Notes: generated from the letters alone by a model not told the origin. A stretch of DNA of 64,000 nt from Oxynema aestuarii AP17 (GCF_012295525.1 NZ_CP051167.1:4571501-4635500), one strand, 5' to 3'; counted from the first letter of the stretch, positions 47,403 through 56,467 are shown. Made by a program: numbers and translations.

Positions 47403-47999
47403 TAGATGCACCCTGATGTCCAAACCCCCGGGTTCGTTCTGGGGGTTTTTTATTTTTTATTTCTTATTTTAGATTTTCGATCGGCCAAATGAAAACCATC
47501 CGGATGAGTGAGCAGATATCCGAATTCTCAATATAGATGCACCCTGATGTACCACCCCTGGCTAGCCAACCAGGGGTTTTTTTATTTTCGCTTTTAAAGT
47601 TTAGAGTTTAGATTTTCAATCGCTCAGATAAAAATTGTCCGGATCGGTGGGGGGCGATCGCGAAATCCCTAATAGATGCACCCTGATAGTCCACCCCCGG
47701 TCAGCCAACTGGGGGTTTTTTATTTTCGCTTTTAAAGTTTAGAGTTTAGATTTTCAATCGCTCAGATAAAAATTGTCCGGATCGGTGGGGGGCGATCGCG
47801 AAATCCCTAATAGATGCACCCTGATAGTCCACCCCCGGTCAGCCAACTGGGGGTTTTTTATTTTCGCTTTTAAAGTTTAGAGTTTAGATTTTCAATCGCT
47901 CAGATAAAAATTGTCCGGATCGGTGGGGGGCGATCGCGAAATCCCTAATAGATGCACCCTGATAGTCCACCCCCGGTCAGCCAACTGGGGGTTTTTTAT
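47403..47999 (+). repeat. Tandem array of five small terminator-ended units (candidate small RNA genes)
   Basis: The 15-mer TAGATGCACCCTGAT occurs five times, at 47403, 47534, 47673, 47811 and 47949. Each copy is followed within about 10-15 nt by a C-rich/G-rich hairpin and a run of six or more T. Spacings are 131, 139, 138 and 138 bp. The last three units are almost identical over 138 bp (47583-47996), whereas the spacers and hairpin sequences of the first two differ, yet the 15-mer is unchanged. TAGAT or TAATAG could serve as a -10 box, giving RNAs of about 45 nt. No coding sequence is visible. Confidence 0.6.
47673..47720 (+). ncRNA. Unit 3 of the array, representative candidate small RNA
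   Basis: After the 15-mer, CCCCC (47694-47698) with three further pairs closes a CAGCCA loop and matches GGGGG (47711-47715); six T residues follow. If transcription starts 6-7 nt after TAATAG (47671-47676), the RNA is about 40 nt: an unpaired ACCCTGAT-type head and a terminator tail. Units 4 and 5 are near copies. Confidence 0.4.
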
Positions 48000-48192
48000 T
48001 TTCGCTTTTAGCCTGTAAAGTTTAGATTTTAAATTGGTCAGATAAAAATTGTCCGGATCGGTGGGGGGCGATCGCCTCTCGTGAGGGTACGACACTGGGG
48101 ATAACACCCTGAGAAAAAGCGCCGGACGAAGTATGCAGTCCGACGTCAAAAACAAGAGTTAAGCTAAAGATCGCGCGATCGGCTCGAAGAGT
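48000..48192. other. Degenerate sixth array unit and gap
   Basis: 48000-48074 repeats the spacer of the array (GATAAAAATTGTCCGGATCGG and following) with a small insertion, then diverges. GATAACACCCTGA at 48100-48112 resembles the 15-mer, and a CGGAC/GTCCG hairpin follows, but without a T run. It looks like a decayed unit. It lies just past the end of the minus-strand HD gene. Confidence 0.4.
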
Positions 48193-49056
48193 TCAAGCGA
48201 CCTCAGAAGCCGAATCGGAACTGACCTCAGCATGTTCGACGCGGAAGACATTGGCGTAGAGATTCGCCATAATCTGCTTGCCTTCTTGAGTCAATCCCAA
48301 ATATTTCAACGCATCGGTAATGTAAGGATAAACCCCATTCCAATAAAACTTGGCGTAGTTTTTACGCAAGTCATCCGGGTGACGGTATCCCAACGTTTTA
48401 TTCGCTCCGGTTTCTTCAAATTCATAGAAGAGCGCGCCAATTTTTTGTAAATAACGCGGGTCGCTCAATTGTCCGATCAAATCCGCAGCGCGAACTAGTC
48501 CGGAATAATTGAAAGTATCCTTGTGATCTTCGTCCGCCGGAACGGGAAAACGAGTCAGTTCGATATTGCGTTTGATCGCTTCGGCATCGATCAGGCGATG
48601 ACCGCCGAAACGTTCTTGAATGAACAATTTACCGCGATCGACGTGATAGGGGGTCAAACTGGCGTCGGTCGCGCCGACGGGGACGGTGACTTTCATGCCA
48701 TCACGACCCGTGGCGTACAAGTTTTCCTCGGCACGATCTTCCCTGCAAACGCCTTTGACGTAACCGATATCGTGGCAGAGCAAAGAAATAATCGCGTGTA
48801 GCCAATCTTCGCAAGAAACGCCGCCTTCGCGAATGTGTTTGCCGCGCAAGATTTCTTGACCGACTAAGGTGACGAGGATCGTATGTTCGACGTTGTGATA
48901 TAAGGCGTCGCTATTGGCAATATTTTCCAGAGCCATATTGCCAGCCCAGGCGATAATATCGGCGTAGTCGGATTTGTAACCGCCGTAAGTTCGATGATAG
49001 CCCGCTTGGAGTTGTTGGACGAAAGCGTCGATCAGGAGTGCCGTGGAGTTAAACAT
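48193..49056 (-). CDS. HD-domain metalloprotein (predicted phosphohydrolase)
   Basis: 287 residues when started at ATG 49056, which follows a GTGAG ribosome site; TTG 49077 is possible. The HD signature is spread as H in LYHNVEHTIL and HD in LLCHDIGYVKG, with a later Asp in AADLIGQLSD. HD proteins hydrolyse phosphoesters of nucleotides or cyclic dinucleotides using divalent metals. This subfamily is cyanobacterial and, as I recall, catalogued only as an HD metalloprotein without a known substrate. No membrane segment. It stands alone, convergent with the small-unit array. Confidence 0.88.
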   Translation of the reverse strand: MFNSTALLIDAFVQQLQAGYHRTYGGYKSDYADIIAWAGNMALENIANSDALYHNVEHTILVTLVGQEILRGKHIREGGVSCEDWLHAIISLLCHDIGYVKGVCREDRAEENLYATGRDGMKVTVPVGATDASLTPYHVDRGKLFIQERFGGHRLIDAEAIKRNIELTRFPVPADEDHKDTFNYSGLVRAADLIGQLSDPRYLQKIGALFYEFEETGANKTLGYRHPDDLRKNYAKFYWNGVYPYITDALKYLGLTQEGKQIMANLYANVFRVEHAEVSSDSASEVA

Positions 49057-49515
49057 TTCTATCTCACCCAAACTCAATTTTTAATCAATCCGATTTTAAT
49101 CGACTCTTCAACGGCTTACATGAGGTGTGGGATACAGTATTGCGCTAGATCGGCGTTGAATTTTCGAGTCGAGATCCACCCCGATCGCGATCGGGCATTT
49201 TCCATCATTCCGATGAAAATTTCGAGCCGATCGCGTCGAGTTGGCAAAATCGGAAAAACGTTCTAGCGCTGGCCTGCGTTACAAACATAATTGAGGACTT
49301 TGCACCTCTCCCCTGTTCTAAATACTTTGATTATGCTGAAAATTTTCAAAAATTTCTGTGACGATCGTCAGAAAGGGGTTGGGACGAGATCACTCGGGGG
49401 TGCGATCTTTGTCGCTGACAAGATGCGATCGCCTTTGAGAAATGTTAGCATCGAGCGGATAAATCCGGGAGCGATCGCCGTCGCGAGCAACGTAGATCGA
49501 CCTGGATCGGGGGCT
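49057..49515. other. Intergenic region, nothing recognised
   Basis: About 460 bp between the HD gene promoter and the end of the muramidase gene. HIP1 octamers and one open plus-strand frame (49291-49632) are present, but the frame runs antisense into the muramidase gene and is not protein-like. No repeat or RNA structure was noted. Confidence 0.4.
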
Positions 49516-50502
49516 TTACAAGCCTTGGCGATATTTTTGCAAGCGTTGGCGGTAAACGGTTTTCAACCGCGCGATCGCCCGCCGTCGGTCGCCATTGCCG
49601 ACATCGAGCAAGGAAGGCCACACGGGAATTAATTCGAGAGCCGCCATATCGAACCAGCCCGCTTCTATATCTTCTAACACTTCGTACTCTTCCAACATGG
49701 CGATCGCCGCCCGATCTTGGTTTTCCGGGGAAAAATCCCGGGCGCCGATTTTGCGAGCCATGCGATCCCAGCTCGTACTGAGGAACTGATAGCGACCCGC
49801 CGCATCGGAACAGAGTTGGCGACCGTGGCGCCAACCGCATTTAATCTCTCGGGGGTGATCCTCGAAACTCTCGAAAGTCGTTCCCGTAAACTGCATTCGG
49901 TAAGCGTTCGGTCCTTCGGTTCCTTCGGCCCAAGCGAGCATGTCGAGAAATGCCTTAATATAAGCGACTTTCAGCGCCGAAATTCGTTCCGGGTCGTGGC
50001 GATCGTCTCGGGGTAGAACGTGCTTTCCCCATTCGCGAACCTCCTTTTCCGTCACCTCCGGGGGCGCTTCCTGACTCGGTAAGGCTTGAATGGTCGCTCC
50101 CAAGACTAGGGTACAGAGGGTGACGGCGATCGTGGCGGCGAGGGTGCGCCGACGGCGTTGCTGGCGCGATCGCGATCGCCCCTCCACGGTCGGCCAACTT
50201 TCGGCAGGTAAGATCTGGGACAAATAGCCAATTTGATAGCCGAAATCGAATAACGATCGCACGGCGATCGCCTTTTGGCTAATGATTTCCGGTCTTTGGC
50301 GGCGCGCCATCAAAAACTGCACGTAGCGGTGCAAATCTTCGACGGCGATCGCCCCTAGGGGTTTGCCGCACACCTGTAAAAACTGTTTCGCTAACAACCA
50401 ATCGGCGCGCCGTTGTTTCGATGCTTTTTGGCGCACCCACAGTTGAATGAGTGCGACATCGGAATCGACGATCGGTCGGCGTGTGATTGGCGGTTGATTC
50501 AT
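49516..50502 (-). CDS. Fusion of an integrase-like core-binding domain with a membrane-tethered GH104 muramidase
   Basis: About 328 residues from ATG 50502; earlier ATGs at 50535 and 50529 are possible. Residues about 12-95 resemble the SAM-like core-binding domain of tyrosine recombinases (ADWLLAKQFLQVCGKPL, AIAVEDLHRYVQFLMARR, KAIAVRSLFDFGYQIGYL). No recombinase catalytic domain follows. A basic stretch (RSRQQRRRR) and a transmembrane helix (about 113-135) come next, then a lysozyme-like GH104 domain: MLAWAEGTEGPNAYR, with Glu as likely general acid, CSDAAGRYQFLSTSWD and FSPENQDRAAIAML. The layout predicts a cytoplasmic N-terminus and a periplasmic peptidoglycan hydrolase. Confidence 0.85.
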   Translation of the reverse strand: MNQPPITRRPIVDSDVALIQLWVRQKASKQRRADWLLAKQFLQVCGKPLGAIAVEDLHRYVQFLMARRQRPEIISQKAIAVRSLFDFGYQIGYLSQILPAESWPTVEGRSRSRQQRRRRTLAATIAVTLCTLVLGATIQALPSQEAPPEVTEKEVREWGKHVLPRDDRHDPERISALKVAYIKAFLDMLAWAEGTEGPNAYRMQFTGTTFESFEDHPREIKCGWRHGRQLCSDAAGRYQFLSTSWDRMARKIGARDFSPENQDRAAIAMLEEYEVLEDIEAGWFDMAALELIPVWPSLLDVGNGDRRRAIARLKTVYRQRLQKYRQGL

Positions 50503-50813
50503 CTTGATTTGTTCGTGCAAGCGGCCCATTCTCATCGAGGCGGGCGATCGCCCCGAATCTTCCCCCTTCTCGAATTCTCTCCCCTTCGAGTAAATGTAAA
50601 CTGGACTATCGAGGCATTTGCCCGTCCTTCTCGGACGCAAACCCGAAAGGGATCGACAATTTCCTATTTTACAGCGATTTTTAACCGTTTATTAAAGGAT
50701 ATCTTTACAAACGCGATCGCCCTTGGCTGACCCGACGGCGCGCGTTCGCCCCCTCAATCTTATCGGACGCCCGCCCCGCCACCGGATTCGGCTGACTCTT
50801 TTGGAGTGGCTAA

Positions 50814-50839
50814 GCGAACGCAGACGCGTCTGCGTTCGC
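50814..50839. repeat. Perfect 26-bp palindrome, REP-like
   Basis: GCGAACGCAGACG at 50814-50826 is followed directly by its inverse. It sits in the gap before the ABC-F gene and is of the dispersed GCGAACGC type seen in cyanobacterial genomes. The rest of the gap (50641-50915) shows nothing else. Confidence 0.75.
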
Positions 50840-50915
50840 CCCTTGCACTTCAGAAAAAATTGCGCCGATGATTTAGGATCGCTGTTAGAAAAGCGCTTTC
50901 CTTACCAACACCCCG

Positions 50916-52856
50916 ATGAGCATCGTCACCCTGCAATCCGTTCAAAAAGACTTCGGTATCAAAGAAATCCTGCGAAATGCCAATTTCAGCCTCGGACCGA
51001 CGGATAAAGTTGGGGCGATCGGCGTCAACGGGTCGGGAAAATCCACCTTACTCAAAATCCTAGCGGGAATCGAACCGATTGATGGGGGTCAACTGCTCGT
51101 CAATTCCGGCTTGAGAATTGTCTATTTGCCTCAAGACCCGGATTTAGACGAAAATCGCACGGTGTTAGAGCAAGTCTTTGCCGATAGCGGCGATCGCATG
51201 GCTTTAGTGCGGGAATACGAAGATTTAACTCACAAAATCGCGCGATCGCCCCAAGACGAAAAACTGATGTCCCGCCTGTCCGCCGTCATGCAACAAATGG
51301 AGGCATCCGGCGCCTGGGAACTCGAAACCCAAGCCAAAATTATCTTATCCAAACTCGGGATCGAAGACTTCGACGCCCAAATCGCCACCCTGTCCGGCGG
51401 ATATCGCAAGCGGATCGCGATCGCCGCCGCCTTATTATGCGATCCCGACGTGCTCCTCATGGACGAACCCACCAACCATCTCGACGCGATCTCCGTCGAA
51501 TGGCTACAAAGTTACCTCAACACCTTTCGCGGCGCCATCCTCCTCGTCACTCACGACCGCTACTTTCTCGATCGCGTCACCAATCGTATCGTCGAAGTCG
51601 ATCGCGGCGACCTCTACACCTACGACGGTAACTATTCCTATTACCTCGAAAAGAAAGCCCTCGCCGAAGACGTCGCCGCCAGCCAACAACGCAAACATTA
51701 CGGCGTTTTACGGCGAGAACTCGAATGGCTCAAACGCGGACCGAAAGCGCGCAGTACCAAACAAAAAGCCCGCATCGATCGCATTCACGAAATGCAGGAT
51801 ACCGAGTTTAAAGAAAGCCTCGGTAAAGTCGAAATTTCCACCCCCAGCCGCCGAATTGGCAAAAAAGTGATCGAGCTTGAAAATATCTCTAAATCTTACG
51901 GCGATCGTCTCTTAGTCCGCGACTTCACTTATAAATTCACCCCGGAAGATCGCGTCGGTATTATTGGCGGAAATGGCGTCGGAAAATCCACCCTCCTCAA
52001 CTTAATTACCGGACGCCTCGAACCCGATATCGGAAAAGTTGAAATTGGCAGCACCATTCACATCGGTTACTTCGACCAACATAGCGAACCGCTTCAAGAC
52101 GCCATGAACGAAAATCAGCGCGTCATCGACTATTTAAAAGAAGAAGCCGAATATGTCCAAACCGCCGATGGAACTCGGATTAGTGCCTCCCAAATGCTCG
52201 AACGGTTCCTGTTTCCTCCCGAACGGCAATATTTACCTTTACACAAACTTTCCGGCGGCGAAAAACGGCGGTTATTTCTATTGCGCGTCCTCATGAGTGC
52301 GCCCAATGTTTTGATTCTGGACGAACCAACCAACGATCTCGACGTCCAAACGTTAGCGGTTTTAGAAGACTATCTCGAAGACTTCAACGGTTGCGCGATC
52401 GTCGTTTCCCACGATCGCTATTTCCTCGATCGCACTATCAACACCGTTTTCTCTTTTGAAGGGAACGGACAGATCCGTAAATATCCCGGAAACTATTCGA
52501 TTTATCTCGATTTCAAGCAAGAAGAAGAACGAGAAGCGGCGAAACAAGCTGAACGGGAACAAGAGAAGGAAAAACCGACCGCCGAAAATGGCAAAGTTGA
52601 AAAATCACCGCGCTTGTCTTGGGATAAAAATCGCCAGCGAAAATTGTCCTCTAAAGAGCGCAGAGAATATGAAGGTTTGGAAAGAAAAATCGCCGAGATG
52701 GAGGAAGAAAAAGAAGAATTAGAAAAATCTTTATACAATGCCAAACCCGGCGCCGTCACTGAAGTGCAGAAAATGCACGCGCAACTCGAACAGTTAAGCG
52801 AGGCGATCGAATCTGCAATGGAACGCTGGATGGAACTGGCAGAAATTGATTCTTAA
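50916..52856 (+). CDS. ABC-F ATPase, Uup type
   Basis: 646 residues with two nucleotide-binding domains and no membrane helices: Walker A GVNGSGKST and GGNGVGKST, signatures LSGGYRKR and LSGGEKRR, Walker B VLLMDEPTNHLD and VLILDEPTNDLD. The inter-domain linker includes ELEWLKRGPKARSTKQKARI, shown in part as LKRGPKARSTKQKARI, which is the Uup hallmark. A C-terminal coiled coil (about 540-640) completes the Uup architecture. ABC-F proteins act on the ribosome or, for Uup, on DNA branch structures and ribosome biogenesis. ATG start. Monocistronic. Confidence 0.94.
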   Translation: MSIVTLQSVQKDFGIKEILRNANFSLGPTDKVGAIGVNGSGKSTLLKILAGIEPIDGGQLLVNSGLRIVYLPQDPDLDENRTVLEQVFADSGDRMALVREYEDLTHKIARSPQDEKLMSRLSAVMQQMEASGAWELETQAKIILSKLGIEDFDAQIATLSGGYRKRIAIAAALLCDPDVLLMDEPTNHLDAISVEWLQSYLNTFRGAILLVTHDRYFLDRVTNRIVEVDRGDLYTYDGNYSYYLEKKALAEDVAASQQRKHYGVLRRELEWLKRGPKARSTKQKARIDRIHEMQDTEFKESLGKVEISTPSRRIGKKVIELENISKSYGDRLLVRDFTYKFTPEDRVGIIGGNGVGKSTLLNLITGRLEPDIGKVEIGSTIHIGYFDQHSEPLQDAMNENQRVIDYLKEEAEYVQTADGTRISASQMLERFLFPPERQYLPLHKLSGGEKRRLFLLRVLMSAPNVLILDEPTNDLDVQTLAVLEDYLEDFNGCAIVVSHDRYFLDRTINTVFSFEGNGQIRKYPGNYSIYLDFKQEEEREAAKQAEREQEKEKPTAENGKVEKSPRLSWDKNRQRKLSSKERREYEGLERKIAEMEEEKEELEKSLYNAKPGAVTEVQKMHAQLEQLSEAIESAMERWMELAEIDS

Positions 52857-53017
52857 TGCTCCTAAAAAGGTGGGAAAACTCGCGATCGGTTATTCGGTTA
52901 TGAGGACTAAAACGGGAATTTACCCACCCTTTTCTGACTCGTTATTCTCATTCCAACGAAGATCGAGATCGAAGACAGATTAGTTACCTTAAATTCTATC
53001 TGTAATTTCCAAAAAAG

Positions 53018-53902
53018 ATGACTTTACCCAACTTTATTATTATCGGCGTCCAGAAAGCAGCGACAACCTCAATTTACGACTATTTGAAACAACATCCTCA
53101 AATCTATATGAGCCCAGTTAAAGAAACGAGCTTTTTAGAAAAAAATTGGGATGTAGAGGCGATCGCGCCGGACATAAAATATAAGAAAGTATTGACTTTA
53201 GAATCTTTTGAAGACCAGTTTCGCGACGTGACGACGGAAACCGCGATCGGAACGACTTCGCCAAACTGTCATTTTCTCTACGAAACCGCAGCCGATCGCA
53301 TTTTAAAATATACCCCAAATGCCAAACTTATTTTAATTCTACGCAATCCTATCGATCGCGCCTATTCCGACCATTTAATGCATATTCGCGATGCGATCGA
53401 CGATAAAACTTTAGACGATCGCCTCAATTCTCCCAGTTCTTTTATTATTCGTAAAGGCTTTTACGCCGAACAGTTGCAACATTACCGCGATCGCTTCCCT
53501 TCCGAACAAATTAAAGTCTTTCTTCACGACGATCTAAGAAAGAACACGATCGAATTTATGCAGGAACTGTACCGTTTTCTTGAAGTCGATCCTAATTTTA
53601 TTCCAGATACGACGAAAAAAGCACAAGTGTCGCAAGTTCCCAAATCGAAAAAACTCAATCGAGTTTTGCGAAATTCAGAAACAATCGCCGCACCCATTTT
53701 ACCGATCCTAAAACGACTATTTCCGTTCAAACTCCGGGAAGGACTGCGATCGCTCAAATCTAAATTACTCGCGCTCAATACAGAGAACAAAAAGCCACAA
53801 CTCTCTGAAGAACATCGCCAACGACTGCGCGATCTGTACCGCGAAGATATTCTAAAATTGCAAGCATTAATCGAACGGGATTTATCCCACTGGTTATCTT
53901 AA
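53018..53902 (+). CDS. Sulfotransferase-domain protein
   Basis: 294 residues. The PAPS-binding 5' loop reads GVQKAATTSIYDYL (residues about 9-22), and the 3'-phosphate-binding segment reads LILRNPIDRAYSDHLM. These identify a sulfotransferase that moves sulfate from PAPS to a hydroxyl or amine of an unknown acceptor, possibly an exopolysaccharide or glycolipid. No signal or transmembrane segment. It is somewhat AT-richer than its neighbours. It is preceded by a 161-bp gap and followed by two C/G-rich hairpins. Confidence 0.9.
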   Translation: MTLPNFIIIGVQKAATTSIYDYLKQHPQIYMSPVKETSFLEKNWDVEAIAPDIKYKKVLTLESFEDQFRDVTTETAIGTTSPNCHFLYETAADRILKYTPNAKLILILRNPIDRAYSDHLMHIRDAIDDKTLDDRLNSPSSFIIRKGFYAEQLQHYRDRFPSEQIKVFLHDDLRKNTIEFMQELYRFLEVDPNFIPDTTKKAQVSQVPKSKKLNRVLRNSETIAAPILPILKRLFPFKLREGLRSLKSKLLALNTENKKPQLSEEHRQRLRDLYREDILKLQALIERDLSHWLS

Positions 53903-53943
53903 TATTTCGAGATACGATCCATTTTATGAACCATCCCCCCCAA

Positions 53944-53998
53944 CCCCCCTTAGAAAGGGGGGAGTCTAATAAAGTCAAGTCCCCCTTTTCAAGGGGGA
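53944..53998. repeat. Two C-rich/G-rich hairpins
   Basis: CCCCCCTT (53944-53951) pairs with AAGGGGGG (53955-53962), and TCCCCCTT (53980-53987) pairs with AAGGGGGA (53991-53998). This pair of CCCCCTTnnnAAGGGGG palindromes is a dispersed cyanobacterial element type and may also terminate the sulfotransferase transcript. Confidence 0.75.
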
Positions 53999-54055
53999 TT
54001 TAGGGGGATCCGAGTTCTATTTCACTGTCTTGAAAAACGCTATATTTTATCCGCC

Positions 54056-54565
54056 ATGACGATAACTTCTGCATCTCCCGCATTTCCTAGCGCGATCGCC
54101 TTCCTCGAAAGTCCCCCAGAACGGCGCTGGCAAACCCTAAAACAGCTCGGTTTAGCGCGATATGACTTTTTAATTGAAATGCCAAAAACTGAGACAAATA
54201 TTGCTTGTGTAAAGCGCTTTTTTAAAGGTCGCAAACGGGTTAAATTTCCCGATCTTTCTCATACCGATCTATCCGGTTTAACCCTCGATCGCACCAACTT
54301 GATTCGCGGCAATTTAAGCGGTGCCAATTTGACCAAAACTCGATTAATTGAAGCTGATTTATTGTTTGCCAACTTTACACGAGCAAACTTAACCGATGCT
54401 AATTTATCCGGTGCAACCCTCAATGAAACCATTTGGACGGAGGCGATCGTTTTCGGCTGTCATTTTGGGGCGGGGATCGGCTTAAGTGAGACCCAACGGC
54501 AAGATCTTGTCAACAGAGGGGCTATTTTTGGCGGTAGCGAAGGGAATGATTTAGACACAAAATAA
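54056..54565 (+). CDS. Pentapeptide-repeat protein
   Basis: 169 residues. Residues about 68-140 are tandem pentapeptides of the A(D/N)LSG type (DLSGLTLDRTNLIRGNLSG, ANLTDANLSGATL), which fold as a right-handed quadrilateral helix and usually bind other macromolecules. The N-terminal 65 residues (LESPPERRWQTLKQLGLARYD) are not repetitive. Cytoplasmic. The function is unknown, as for most of this family. It follows a palindromic repeat and is convergent with the downstream kinase gene, 28 bp away. Confidence 0.9.
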   Translation: MTITSASPAFPSAIAFLESPPERRWQTLKQLGLARYDFLIEMPKTETNIACVKRFFKGRKRVKFPDLSHTDLSGLTLDRTNLIRGNLSGANLTKTRLIEADLLFANFTRANLTDANLSGATLNETIWTEAIVFGCHFGAGIGLSETQRQDLVNRGAIFGGSEGNDLDTK

Positions 54566-54593
54566 GTGAGAACAAAACCATGATTCGTCCCTT

Positions 54594-55667
54594 CTAAGCC
54601 AATGGGAGAGAAAATCGGAAGGTCGTTCCTTCCCCTAGCTGACTTTTAACCTGGATTTGACCGCCTTGTAACTCGACCAAACGGCGCGAAATGGCCAGAC
54701 CGATTCCCGTTCCGGTACCGCGTCCGCCTTTGGCGCGCCAGAAGCGATCGAAAACGTGAGGTAAATCTTCAGGAGCAATTCCGCTTCCGGTATCGCTCAC
54801 TTCGATCCATAACGATCGCCGATCGCCCCAGGCGCGCACGGTAATCGACCCAGACGCCGTATGGCGCAAGGCATTTCCCAATAAATTCACTAAAACCTGT
54901 TCGAGACGATCGCCGTCCGCCAAGACCAACGGCAATGGTGAGGGACAGTCTAACACGAGTTGCGGTCCGTTTTCGAGCAGTTGGTCGGCAAATTTTGCCA
55001 CTAAATTTTCTAACAGGGGACGAACATTGAGGCGTTGAATATCGATGGGGAGATATCCAGCTTCTGCTTTAGAAAGTTCTTGTAAATCGTTGACTAAGCG
55101 TTCTAAACGGCGAGTTTCCTTGACCAAACGGTGATAAACTTCCGGATTCGGCACCAGGGTTCCGTCTTCGAGTTCTTCTAAATTACCGCGCACGATCGTT
55201 AATGGGGTTCGCAATTCGTGAGTGAGATCGCCGATTAATTCTCGGCGTCGCTGTTCGACATCTTGCAAACTCGCCGCCATGCGATTGAAGCTGGTACTAA
55301 AGCGATTCAGTTCGGGAATCTCGCTATTTGGCATTCGTTCTTCGAGGTTTCCCGCCGCAAATTTTTGGGTAATTTTTTCCATTTGCGTTAATGGTTGTAC
55401 GATGCGTTGGGCCAGCCAATAGCTCAAAATTCCTGCGCCGGAAGTCCCGACAACTACAGACCAAAAGGTGCCTCGATTCCAGGCTGTTTCAAAGACATCG
55501 ACGAGGGAAGTTCGGACGTAGCGCAAGTTAAATCCGCGTCCTTCGAGTTGTTCGAGATGAATCACGAATAAGCGCGGCGATGAGAGTTTCCCGGTAATGA
55601 CGAGACTGCCAATACCGACGACTAGGACGAGTAAATGAGAGAAAAATAAGCGCGATCGCAAACCCAT
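54594..55667 (-). CDS. Membrane-bound sensor histidine kinase
   Basis: 357 residues. One N-terminal helix (about 8-26), a short periplasmic loop of about 40 residues, and a second helix (about 68-84) lead to HAMP (QRIVQPLTQMEKITQKFAAG), then HisKA with His in LTHELRTPLTIV and HATPase with NLLGNALRHT, DTGSGI and GTGIGLAI. It lies 62 bp after the OmpR-type regulator on the same strand, with a TTTTAGC heptamer repeat in the gap (about 55676-55700). It therefore probably pairs with that regulator. The stimulus is unknown; the small loop suggests a membrane or small-molecule signal. Confidence 0.94.
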   Translation of the reverse strand: MGLRSRLFFSHLLVLVVGIGSLVITGKLSSPRLFVIHLEQLEGRGFNLRYVRTSLVDVFETAWNRGTFWSVVVGTSGAGILSYWLAQRIVQPLTQMEKITQKFAAGNLEERMPNSEIPELNRFSTSFNRMAASLQDVEQRRRELIGDLTHELRTPLTIVRGNLEELEDGTLVPNPEVYHRLVKETRRLERLVNDLQELSKAEAGYLPIDIQRLNVRPLLENLVAKFADQLLENGPQLVLDCPSPLPLVLADGDRLEQVLVNLLGNALRHTASGSITVRAWGDRRSLWIEVSDTGSGIAPEDLPHVFDRFWRAKGGRGTGTGIGLAISRRLVELQGGQIQVKSQLGEGTTFRFSLPLA

Positions 55668-55729
55668 GAGGGATTTTAGCTTTTAGCTTTTAGCTTTTAG
55701 ATTGAGTTATTGAGGGAATTGGGAATAGT

Positions 55730-56434
55730 TCAGGTTTCGTCTTCAAATTTATAACCGACACCGATCGCCGTTTTAATAAACGTCGGATTCGCGGGGTCGG
55801 GTTCGATTTTTTTGCGTAATCTCGCTACATGAGTATCGACCACTCGTTCGTCTCCAAAAAAGTCGTCACCCCAGAGTTTTTCGATTAGTTGCGATCGCGT
55901 CCACACCCGCCCGGGATAACTCAAAAACGTACTTAATAAATTAAACTCTAACGCCGTTAAATCTAACGGTTGCGATTCCTCGTCCGAGACGTGGCGTGTG
56001 GCGCTGCGGCGATCGAGATCGACGGTAAAATGACGGGTTTGATAGAGCTGACTTTGACCGCCTTGACGCAAACTGCGCCGCAACAGGGCGCGGACGCGGG
56101 CGACCAACTCCCGACGGCTGAAGGGTTTGACGAGATAATCATCGGCGCCTGTAGATAAACCGATGACGCGATCGATTTCCTCACCTCGGGCGGTCAACAT
56201 GAGGATGTAGGGGTCTTTCGGTCCGGGTTGCTGGCGGATGCGGGCGCAGACTTCGAGTCCGTCGAGACCGGGTAACATTAAATCGAGAACGATTAAATCC
56301 GGTTTTTGCGCTTGGAAAATTTGCAACGCCGCCAGACCGTCGCGACAGGTTTCACAGGTGAACCCCTCTGCTTCCAGGGCCCGGCGGATAATTTGAGCGA
56401 TTTCCGCTTCATCTTCGACGATGAGGATTTGCAT
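55730..56434 (-). CDS. OmpR-family response regulator
   Basis: 234 residues: receiver domain with Asp51 (LIVLDLMLPG), Thr in LMLTARGEE and Lys in VKPFSRREL, and a winged-helix DNA-binding domain (about 135-230) ending AIGVGYKFEDE. It binds DNA as a dimer upstream of target genes. It lies 33 bp downstream of nblS and 62 bp upstream of a second kinase, all on the minus strand. So it may be driven by either kinase or both. It resembles the NrsR/RppA branch in length only, and no name is assigned. Confidence 0.95.
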   Translation of the reverse strand: MQILIVEDEAEIAQIIRRALEAEGFTCETCRDGLAALQIFQAQKPDLIVLDLMLPGLDGLEVCARIRQQPGPKDPYILMLTARGEEIDRVIGLSTGADDYLVKPFSRRELVARVRALLRRSLRQGGQSQLYQTRHFTVDLDRRSATRHVSDEESQPLDLTALEFNLLSTFLSYPGRVWTRSQLIEKLWGDDFFGDERVVDTHVARLRKKIEPDPANPTFIKTAIGVGYKFEDET

Positions 56435-56467
56435 CGGTTCGAGACTCCCGATTTCCGGATTTTGGCG

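Noticed and set aside
47583-47999. CRISPR array
   Set aside because: Units are 138 bp with identical spacers and terminator hairpins, with no short repeats plus unique spacers and no cas genes nearby.
49291-49632. 113-codon plus-strand frame
   Set aside because: Its second half is antisense to the muramidase gene and has no ribosome site.
49516-50640. Integrase gene or prophage remnant
   Set aside because: Only the core-binding-like domain is present; no catalytic R-H-R-Y domain, attachment repeats or phage genes surround it.
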